Assembly: GCF_023283885.1 (NCBI RefSeq)
Contig: NZ_JAKILA010000015.1
Location: 48,632-112,631, forward strand
DNA length: 64,000 bases
Direction: 5' to 3'
From: Shewanella basaltis
GTDB lineage: Bacteria > Pseudomonadota > Gammaproteobacteria > Enterobacterales > Shewanellaceae
Of this stretch, positions 58,047-64,000 are shown in pieces. The translations under genes and the position numbers were made by a program. Each line of letters opens with the position of its first letter. The stretch's first letter is position 1. The notes below the pieces were generated by a model that was not told the origin of the DNA, did no database searches, and was given only the letters and a program-made list of their open reading frames with translations.

Positions 58047-60011
58047 ATGTTAGGAGTTTGCTATTACCCAGAGCATTGGCCTGAATCTATGTGGCAACAA
58101 GATGCAAAAGAAATGCGTCAGCTCGGATTACAGTATGTGCGCATTGGTGAGTTTGCGTGGTCTAGAATAGAAGCTCGTGATGGCGAGTATTCGTTTGAGT
58201 GGTTAGACAGAGCGATTGAAACACTTGCCAGTGAAGGGCTACAGGTGATCATGTGCACCCCAACCGCAACGCCTCCTAAGTGGTTAATCGATAAATACCC
58301 AGACATTCTACCTGTTGACATCAATACGGGGACCACACGTGGCTTTGGTTCGCGTCGTCATTACGATTTTTCTAGCCAAAATTATTTTCGCGAAGCCATG
58401 CGTATTTCAACCGTGATCGCAGAACGTTACGGTAATCATCCAAGTGTGTGTGGTTGGCAAACCGACAACGAAATTGCGTGCCATGACACCACCCATAGTG
58501 GCTCACTGGTGGCCAAGTTGGCGTTTCAGCAGTGGTGTAAAGACTATTATCAAGGCGATATTGAAAAGCTAAACAGCGCATGGGGTAATGTGTTTTGGTC
58601 TATGGAATATCAAGACTTTGCACAAATCGACCTGCCTATTTTAGCGGTGACCGAAACGAATCCTGCTCATCAATTGGCTTATCGTCGTTTTAGTTCTGAT
58701 CAAGTGGTTAAGTTTCACGATGCCATGATTGATATCATTCGTGCTCATTCTCCTAATCGTTTTGTCACCCACAATTTTATCCCGCTGGTTGACACTCAGG
58801 CCGATAATTTTGCATTGGCCAAAAATCTCGACTTTGTTAGCTACGATAATTATCCGTTAGGCCGTTCTGACATGTTCTTTAAACACATGCCAGCGGAGCA
58901 ATTTAAGCCTTATATGCGTACCGGTCACCCAGACTTTTCAAGCTATTCATTTGACCAAAGCCGTGGCGTAAGCAATAAAAACTTTTGGGTGATGGAGCAA
59001 CAACCAGGGCCAGTAAACTGGGCGCACCATAATCCGCGTCCCGAAACCGGCATGGTTAGGTTGTGGTCGTGGCAAGCATTTGCTCATGGCGCTGACTGCG
59101 TATGCTATTTCCGCTGGCGCCAAGTGCCATTTGCGCAAGAGCAAATGCACGCAGGTATTAAGCGTAATGACAATTCAAAAGCGGCTGCCTGGGCTGAAGT
59201 TGAACAAATGCGTGATGAATTAGCCAAGGTTGACTTTAGCATTAGCGACCCAGTACAAGCGAAAGTGGCGATAGTAACAGGTGCTAATAGCCAATGGGTG
59301 ACCGAAATTGAACGCCAGGGTGACAGTTATAATCATCAACGGGTTGAGTTTGCTTACTATTCTGCGTTACGTCAGTTAGGGTTAGCCGTTGATTTTTTGT
59401 CAGTAGACCATGATTTAACTCAGTATAGTCTCGTGGTTGCACCATGTTTACCGATTGTGCCACAAACATTTGTTGATAAATGTCAGCAAGCGAATGTGCA
59501 CCTAGTGATTGGCCCGCGCTCAGGCAGTAAAACCGATGAGTTGTCATTGGTGCCGACGTTAGCGCCAGGAGTATTACAAGCCTTAGTGCCAGTGAAAGTG
59601 CTCTCAACTGAAACCATTCGACCAGATTGCAGCGAAGTGTTGCATTTTAACGGGGCGAAATTTGAAAGTCAGTGTTGGCGAGAAGAGTTAGCATTTGCTG
59701 ATGAGGTGAAGGTTGTGGCGACTTATCATGATGGTACCCCAGCTGTTGCGCGTCATAATAATACCAGCTATGTGGCCACACTGACGTGTGATGGGTTTCT
59801 ACTCGAATTCTTTACCGTGCTAGCCGCAGAATTGGGTTTAGCAACAATTGCATTACCAAAAGACATGCGTTTGGTACAGCGTGGTAATTATGCCTATTTA
59901 TTTAACTATGCAGGTTACTCACAAACCGTGCCGAGTGCGATACAAGGCCAGTATGTGTTGGGCAGTGCTAATCTTGCTGCTTATGACGTAGCCATCGTTA
60001 AACTCGTATAA
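58047..60011 (+). CDS. Beta-galactosidase, GH42 family
   Basis: 654 aa from ATG 58047; an in-frame TTG at 58035 is part of the TTGGAG ribosome binding site. Starts with [15 protein letters not shown], typical of GH42. The acid/base Glu is in [15 protein letters not shown] and the nucleophile Glu in [15 protein letters not shown] trimerisation domain follows from about residue 390. No signal peptide, so it acts on imported galactosides. Confidence 0.95.
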   Translation: MLGVCYYPEHWPESMWQQDAKEMRQLGLQYVRIGEFAWSRIEARDGEYSFEWLDRAIETLASEGLQVIMCTPTATPPKWLIDKYPDILPVDINTGTTRGFGSRRHYDFSSQNYFREAMRISTVIAERYGNHPSVCGWQTDNEIACHDTTHSGSLVAKLAFQQWCKDYYQGDIEKLNSAWGNVFWSMEYQDFAQIDLPILAVTETNPAHQLAYRRFSSDQVVKFHDAMIDIIRAHSPNRFVTHNFIPLVDTQADNFALAKNLDFVSYDNYPLGRSDMFFKHMPAEQFKPYMRTGHPDFSSYSFDQSRGVSNKNFWVMEQQPGPVNWAHHNPRPETGMVRLWSWQAFAHGADCVCYFRWRQVPFAQEQMHAGIKRNDNSKAAAWAEVEQMRDELAKVDFSISDPVQAKVAIVTGANSQWVTEIERQGDSYNHQRVEFAYYSALRQLGLAVDFLSVDHDLTQYSLVVAPCLPIVPQTFVDKCQQANVHLVIGPRSGSKTDELSLVPTLAPGVLQALVPVKVLSTETIRPDCSEVLHFNGAKFESQCWREELAFADEVKVVATYHDGTPAVARHNNTSYVATLTCDGFLLEFFTVLAAELGLATIALPKDMRLVQRGNYAYLFNYAGYSQTVPSAIQGQYVLGSANLAAYDVAIVKLV

Positions 60012-60030
60012 TCTTGTTTGTATCTGGTTA

Positions 60031-60057
60031 CCTCATGGCAATCAATTCACCATGAGG
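60031..60057. terminator. Hairpin between convergent beta-galactosidase and DUF2061 genes
   Basis: CCTCATGG and CCATGAGG form an 8-bp stem with an 11-nt loop. No T-tract on either side, so it is a weak candidate. Confidence 0.5.
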
Positions 60058-60060
60058 CGA

Positions 60061-60282
60061 CTAGTTAGCAAGCTGAGCAGGCTCTGCTGATATCGCTACA
60101 GAATGAGCCTGTTTGGATTCAATGTTTTTCCAGACTTTGTCATGGAAATAAAACACCACGGTATTCACAGCTGGTTCTAGCAAAGCAATCGCACCACCGA
60201 TAACAACGCTACCTGTTAACAAATAAGTAATCGAAAATGCGACGCTAAAGTGTAATATGGCAAAGCTAATGGTCTTTTTCAT
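60061..60282 (-). CDS. DUF2061 small membrane protein
   Basis: 73 aa with two hydrophobic segments (about residues 5-23 and 25-45). KKTISFAILHFSVAFSITYLLTGS and the later YFHDKVWKNI match DUF2061. The function of this family is unknown. A strong Fur-box match 30 bp upstream predicts induction under iron limitation. Confidence 0.82.
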   Translation of the reverse strand: MKKTISFAILHFSVAFSITYLLTGSVVIGGAIALLEPAVNTVVFYFHDKVWKNIESKQAHSVAISAEPAQLAN

Positions 60283-60312
60283 GATGAATCCCCCTGTTTG
60301 GTTTAATTAAAT

Positions 60313-60331
60313 GATAACAGTTCTCATTATC
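60313..60331. promoter_or_regulatory. Fur box upstream of the DUF2061 gene
   Basis: GATAACAGTTCTCATTATC matches the 19-bp Fur consensus at 14 of 19 positions, with both ends exact. Nothing recognisable lies in 60332-60462. Confidence 0.65.
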
Positions 60332-60462
60332 ATGTAAAGGGGGGGTGATTCGATTGTTTTAAATGGTAATTCCGATTGGATTTTGTTATTTAACCTAAAA
60401 AAGCTCTTAAATAAAGGGCGAAATTGATAAAATCGTGTCGCTTTATTCAGACTTTTAGCATG

Positions 60463-60824
60463 TAATACCAATTCCACTAATTATGTGGTCAATCAGAGCG
60501 ACTCAGATTGTTCAGTTTGAGGCGCATTGTTGAAATAATGGTTATTCCCTTTTAAGGCAATGCAACAAAGAAATGGACAGTCTGAGTATCTCCTGCAAGG
60601 CGGGTTTCTGTGCCCTCTATGCTGTTTAATAGCATTTTGACTTACGACTGCATGGACGCAGGAGGTAGAACAACGCAGGAGCAGTTGTCGACGACTGCAT
60701 GGACGCAGGAGGTAGAACAACGCAGGAGCAGTTGTCGAGAGCAACTATGCCTACAATACTATTACTTGCCTAGAAGGCACAAAATTCCCGCTGAGTGATC
60801 AGATAGTTAGTGGAATTGGTATAA
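60463..60824. repeat. MITE-like element C with internal tandem repeat
   Basis: 362 bp with long terminal inverted repeats: TAATACCAATTCCACTAA at the left, TTAGTGGAATTGGTATAA at the right, and weaker symmetry continuing about 17 bp further in. Shares ends and an internal segment with elements A and B. It ends 4 bp before the menB stop codon. Confidence 0.8.
60644..60737. repeat. Perfect 47-bp tandem duplication inside element C
   Basis: Two identical 47-bp units, 60644-60690 and 60691-60737, each starting ACGACTGCATGGACGCAGGA and ending CAGTTGTCG. Confidence 0.95.
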
Positions 60825-60828
60825 GTAT

Positions 60829-61743
60829 TTAATAGTGCCAAGGAAAGCGCGAAAAATCTTGGTCGCGTTTTTCTAAAAACGCATCCCGACCTTCCTGAGC
60901 TTCTTCGCTCGCATAGGCTAAACGTGTGGCTTCTCCCGCAAAAAGTTGCTGACCCACTAAGCCATCGTCGGTCATATTAAAGCCATATTTAAGCATACGC
61001 ATGGCTGTTGGCGATTTTGAGTTAATCTCTTTGGCCCAAGCTAATGCTTGTGTTTCAAGTTCAGCATGAGGGATCGCGCGGTTAACCATGCCCATATTAC
61101 AGGCTTCTTCTGCGGTATAATTAAAGCCAAGGAAAAAGATTTCACGAGCACGTTTTTGGCCAATCATCTTCGCTAAATAAGCGCTGCCGTATCCAGAATC
61201 AAAACTTCCCACATCTGGGTCAGTTTGCTTAAATACAGCATGCTCTTTAGATGCTAAGGTTAAATCACACACCACATGTAAGCTATGGCCGCCACCTACA
61301 GCCCAACCGGGCACAACAGCAATCACTACTTTAGGCATAAAACGTATGAGTCTCTGTACTTCCAATATATGCAGACGACCCATACGGGCAACATCGGGCT
61401 GGCCTGCTTCTGCACCTTCGTATTTATAACCATCTTTGCCACGAATACGCTGATCGCCGCCAGCACAAAATGAATGCTGCCCTTTAGCTGAAGGGCCATT
61501 TCCCGTTAATAGTACGCAGCCCACATCAGACCATTGTCTAGCATGGTCTAATGCTATAAAGAGTTCGTCAACGGTTTTAGGGCGGAATGAATTAAGGCAA
61601 TCTGGTCTGTTAATAGCAATACGAACAGTGCCTTGAGATTTAGCACGGTGATACGTAATGTCTTCAAAATTGAATCCAGCGACAACATCCCACAAGGCAG
61701 GGTCAAAGATGTCTGATACTGATTCAGGCGTTGCTTGTGTCAT
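60829..61743 (-). CDS. menB: 1,4-dihydroxy-2-naphthoyl-CoA synthase
   Basis: 304 aa crotonase-fold enzyme. The oxyanion segments (HSFCAGGDQRIRG; VIAVVPGWAVGGGHSLHVVCDLT in part) and QTDPDVGSFDSGYGSAYLA are MenB hallmarks. It closes the naphthoquinone ring in menaquinone synthesis, which Shewanella needs for anaerobic respiration. The other men genes are not next to it. A hairpin covers its ribosome binding site. Confidence 0.95.
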   Translation of the reverse strand: MTQATPESVSDIFDPALWDVVAGFNFEDITYHRAKSQGTVRIAINRPDCLNSFRPKTVDELFIALDHARQWSDVGCVLLTGNGPSAKGQHSFCAGGDQRIRGKDGYKYEGAEAGQPDVARMGRLHILEVQRLIRFMPKVVIAVVPGWAVGGGHSLHVVCDLTLASKEHAVFKQTDPDVGSFDSGYGSAYLAKMIGQKRAREIFFLGFNYTAEEACNMGMVNRAIPHAELETQALAWAKEINSKSPTAMRMLKYGFNMTDDGLVGQQLFAGEATRLAYASEEAQEGRDAFLEKRDQDFSRFPWHY

Positions 61744-61750
61744 AAGAAAA

Positions 61751-61786
61751 CCTAGCCTCTGTAGTAAATATTACCCAAAGGCTAGG
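61751..61786 (-). promoter_or_regulatory. Hairpin overlapping the menB ribosome binding site
   Basis: CCTAGCCT (61751-61758) and AGGCTAGG (61779-61786) are an exact 8-bp inverted repeat. On the minus strand the 3' arm ends TAGG followed by TTTTCTT and the menB ATG, so the arm contains the likely Shine-Dalgarno and the hairpin is also followed by a short T-run. It may be a terminator for the upstream gene or a translation switch. Confidence 0.6.
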
Positions 61787-61834
61787 CTTATTTGATATTT
61801 AGGTCAATTTGTTACCGCAAAAGCGTTAACTTAC

Positions 61835-62182
61835 TCAGATTTTATCGCAGATATACTGCAAGTTTTCTTTTGAAAAAACAGGATGACGAGCACTGCTGTG
61901 ACAATATTGACTTTTAAATTCTGCAATAGACTCATTACTTACGAAAATACCGTCTAGTTCGCGTATTTCAATTGTCGATAACCGTTCGTAAATTTCAGCT
62001 TTTACTTGCGGTATATGCTTATCAATCTTAATAATTTTTGTACCAGTCATCGAATCAAGCTTTTGATCTGCCTTTGAAAACATACTTTTGATGTCGTTAA
62101 TAGGCTTATCAAGTTTGTCCGTTTCTGTCGCAAAGTAATAAATAACCCCTGCGATTATTGCTAAACCAATCCAACCTCTCAT
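61835..62182 (-). CDS. Uncharacterised single-pass membrane protein
   Basis: 115 aa from ATG 62182 (GGAT ribosome binding site; a TTG four codons upstream is less likely). One N-terminal membrane helix (WIGLAIIAGVIYYFATE) is followed by a charged coiled-coil-like region and a C-terminal domain with two Cys (QYCHSS, QYICDKI). No family is recognised. It is upstream of menB on the same strand with a terminator-like hairpin between them. Confidence 0.75.
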   Translation of the reverse strand: MRGWIGLAIIAGVIYYFATETDKLDKPINDIKSMFSKADQKLDSMTGTKIIKIDKHIPQVKAEIYERLSTIEIRELDGIFVSNESIAEFKSQYCHSSARHPVFSKENLQYICDKI

Positions 62183-62258
62183 CTTTTTATCCAATAATGT
62201 GTTATTACCTATATAATAAGCTAGTTATCGTTCAATATTAAAGCAGTAAGGCTGTAAA

Positions 62259-63686
62259 ATGACGAAAGAATCTAACCCCAAAGATTTCTCAAAACAACAA
62301 CGTATTAAAATCCACCAACCAGATGCCAGTAAAGCAGACCGCTTTAATCCACGCAACCGTATTTATGTACGTGCAATTGATGGTATGTGGACAACATTAC
62401 GTCGCCAAATGGGTTGGATAGCAATGTTATTTTTTCTGTTACTTCCCTGGATACCATGGGGAAACAGACAAGCTGTGTGGTTTAATCTTGCAGAACAAAA
62501 GTTTCATGTATTCGGCTTAACAATTTGGCCGCAAGATCTTACCTTACTTGCTGCATTATTCATGATTGCGGCATTTGGCTTGTTTTTTGTCACAACTTAC
62601 CTCGGTAGAGTTTGGTGTGGCTACACTTGCCCTCAAACAGTATGGACCTTTATCTTTATCTGGTTTGAAGAAAAGTTCGAAGGTGCGCGTAATAAACGCA
62701 TAAAGTTAGATCAAATGCCATGGAGCTTTGATAAATTATGGCGTAAAACAGCAAAACATACTTCGTGGATAGTTGTATCGTTATTAACAGCCACTACGTT
62801 CGTTTCTTATTTTGTACCAAGCAGAGAACTCTATATCGATTTCATTACCCTCAATGCAAGTGGTGGAATTTACTTTTGGGTTATCTTTTTTACACTCGCA
62901 ACTTACGGTAATGCAGGTTGGATGCGTGAAATCATGTGTATTCACATGTGCCCATACGCTCGTTTTCAAGCAGCAATGTTCGACAAAAACACCTATATAG
63001 TGGGTTATGATGCTAAGCGCGGCGAAACTCGAGGACCACGTACTCGTAAGCAAGATCCAAAAGAGATGGGGCTTGGTGACTGTATTGACTGCGATCTATG
63101 TGTACAAGTCTGCCCAACCGGTATCGATATTCGTAATGGATTGCAATATGAATGTATCAATTGTGGTGCGTGTATCGATGCATGTGATAACACCATGGAA
63201 CGCATGGGCTACAACAAAGGATTAATTAGTTATACCACCGAAAACAAATTAAATAATGTAAAAGAGAAAGTATTAAGACCTAAATTGGTCGGTTATGGCG
63301 TCGTGCTAACTGTCATGATTCTGCTCTTTGTTTACGCAAGTGCGACCATTGCGCCCGTACGCATGGATGTTATTCGCGATCGTAATTCATTATTTCGTGA
63401 GAACAACCAAGGAAACACCGAAAATACGTTCACCATTAAAATCCTTAATAAAACAGAACAACCACAAGAATACAATTTAAGTGTAGAAGGATTAACTAAC
63501 CCACAATGGATTGGCCCACAACATGTGTCAGTGGGTGCTGGTGAGGTGCTAACTCTTCCTGTCAGTATTGCCGTTGATCCTGTTGAATTAAAAAGGACCA
63601 TAACCAAGATTGATATCAAAATAGTCGCCACAATTGATGGAAGCCCCATCGAAATAAAACAAGAAACTCGATTTTTTGGTGGCTAG
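62259..63686 (+). CDS. ccoG: Cytochrome c oxidase accessory protein CcoG (RdxA/FixG)
   Basis: 475 aa. Several membrane helices, with the VWCGYTCPQTVW motif (Cys pair) in the second. Two ferredoxin-type 4Fe-4S motifs follow: CIDCDLCVQVCPTG and CINCGACIDACDN. The C-terminus is an Ig-like FixG domain. CcoG reduces Cu(II) for assembly of the cbb3-type oxidase. The ccoNOPQ and ccoS genes are outside the window. Confidence 0.94.
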   Translation: MTKESNPKDFSKQQRIKIHQPDASKADRFNPRNRIYVRAIDGMWTTLRRQMGWIAMLFFLLLPWIPWGNRQAVWFNLAEQKFHVFGLTIWPQDLTLLAALFMIAAFGLFFVTTYLGRVWCGYTCPQTVWTFIFIWFEEKFEGARNKRIKLDQMPWSFDKLWRKTAKHTSWIVVSLLTATTFVSYFVPSRELYIDFITLNASGGIYFWVIFFTLATYGNAGWMREIMCIHMCPYARFQAAMFDKNTYIVGYDAKRGETRGPRTRKQDPKEMGLGDCIDCDLCVQVCPTGIDIRNGLQYECINCGACIDACDNTMERMGYNKGLISYTTENKLNNVKEKVLRPKLVGYGVVLTVMILLFVYASATIAPVRMDVIRDRNSLFRENNQGNTENTFTIKILNKTEQPQEYNLSVEGLTNPQWIGPQHVSVGAGEVLTLPVSIAVDPVELKRTITKIDIKIVATIDGSPIEIKQETRFFGG

Positions 63687-63703
63687 AATCAAGATAAACA
63701 GCC

Positions 63704-63730
63704 AAAAAAGGGACGAATAGTCCCTTTTTT
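63704..63730 (+). terminator. Rho-independent terminator after ccoG
   Basis: AAAAAAGGGAC and GTCCCTTTTTT form an 11-bp stem with a 5-nt loop, 17 bp after the ccoG stop. Confidence 0.92.
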
Positions 63731-63792
63731 GTTCTTTTCGATTGAAAAAACACCTCTCAGTCATCTTTTTGCAATATTTCTTATTTTTACGC

Positions 63793-63820
63793 TTGCACAA
63801 TATTTTTAGCTCCCTATAAT
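63793..63820 (+). promoter_or_regulatory. Strong promoter, candidate rRNA operon P1
   Basis: TTGCAC and TATAAT separated by 16 bp, followed by a GCGC discriminator like those of growth-rate-controlled rRNA promoters, with an A/T-rich stretch upstream. No coding frame follows to the end of the window. Confidence 0.65.
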
Positions 63821-63920
63821 GCGCAACCACTGACACGGCAAGCGGCTCACGCCAATGAAGCGTTAGTATGAAGTCTTCTTTATGAAGAATTCAGCGCGAA
63901 AAGAAAGTTTGAAAAAACAC

Positions 63921-63948
63921 TTGACGCGAAGATGGGAAAGCGTAGAAT
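63921..63948 (+). promoter_or_regulatory. Second strong promoter, candidate rRNA operon P2
   Basis: TTGACG and TAGAAT separated by 16 bp, then ACGCAGCCC. Two tandem strong promoters with GC-rich discriminators and no gene up to 64000 suggest an rRNA operon (or tRNA cluster) just to the right. Confidence 0.65.
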
Positions 63949-64000
63949 ACGCAGCCCAAGCCGACGACCTAGCGTCAAAGGCGATGCACGAAACACGGCA

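Noticed and set aside
60610..60798. 62-codon open frame in element C
   Set aside because: It arises from the 47-bp tandem repeat inside a MITE-like element and has no coding features.

Overview
The window looks like a gammaproteobacterial chromosome, most likely a Shewanella (inference). The reasons are the mioC - oriC - mnmG - rsmG - parA - parB - atpIBEFHAGDC - glmU - DeoR regulator - glmS order, the low GC content, a MenB/CcoG neighbourhood, and protein sequences of Shewanella type. The species cannot be fixed from this sequence alone, but the AT-rich composition and sugar/iron gene content fit a marine species.

Layout. 1-1.2 kb: glutathione-dependent formaldehyde detoxification (end of frmA, then fghA). 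1.3-2.25 kb: mioC and the replication origin, with three perfect DnaA boxes and 14 GATC sites. 2.25-6.6 kb: mnmG, rsmG, parA, parB. 6.8-13.8 kb: the complete F1Fo ATP synthase operon. 13.9-18.1 kb: glmU, a DeoR-family regulator and glmS (UDP-GlcNAc supply). 18.1-24.4 kb: an accessory island immediately downstream of glmS, which is the Tn7 attachment locus. It holds a transposase fragment, an uncharacterised two-gene operon whose first protein carries a PD-(D/E)XK nuclease-like motif, a truncated and frameshifted Rhs gene with candidate immunity genes, a complete-looking ISAs1-type element, an IS66-type remnant, a 23-bp duplicated sequence and the C-terminal stub of a tyrosine recombinase.

24.4-29.8 kb: a glycerophosphotransferase-like protein, rlmI, and a porin / flavinylated FMN-binding protein / PepSY membrane protein set behind a Fur-box-like site. 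29.9-36.7 kb: a candidate pyroglutamate-utilisation locus. It has a secreted pyroglutamyl-peptidase-like protein (family Cys replaced by Ser), a full-length 5-oxoprolinase, an Nramp-fold transporter whose metal-binding motifs are replaced, and a winged-helix regulator with a perfect inverted-repeat operator. 36.9-39.5 kb: a chemoreceptor and 1 kb of MITE-like and tandem repeats.

39.5-60.0 kb: a large galactoside-utilisation region. It contains a Na+/sugar symporter, SapC, a tryptophan-halogenase-like flavoprotein, a TonB-dependent receptor, an alpha/beta hydrolase, galKT, glpD, sugar lactonase, dgoK, a galactose-dehydrogenase-like SDR, a FadR-type regulator, GH36 alpha-galactosidase and GH42 beta-galactosidase. 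It combines parts of the Leloir and De Ley-Doudoroff routes, but galE, galactonate dehydratase and KDPGal aldolase are not in the window. 60.0-64.0 kb: a DUF2061 protein with a strong Fur-box match, a third MITE copy, menB with a hairpin over its ribosome binding site, a small membrane protein, ccoG, and two strong promoters of rRNA type at the right edge.
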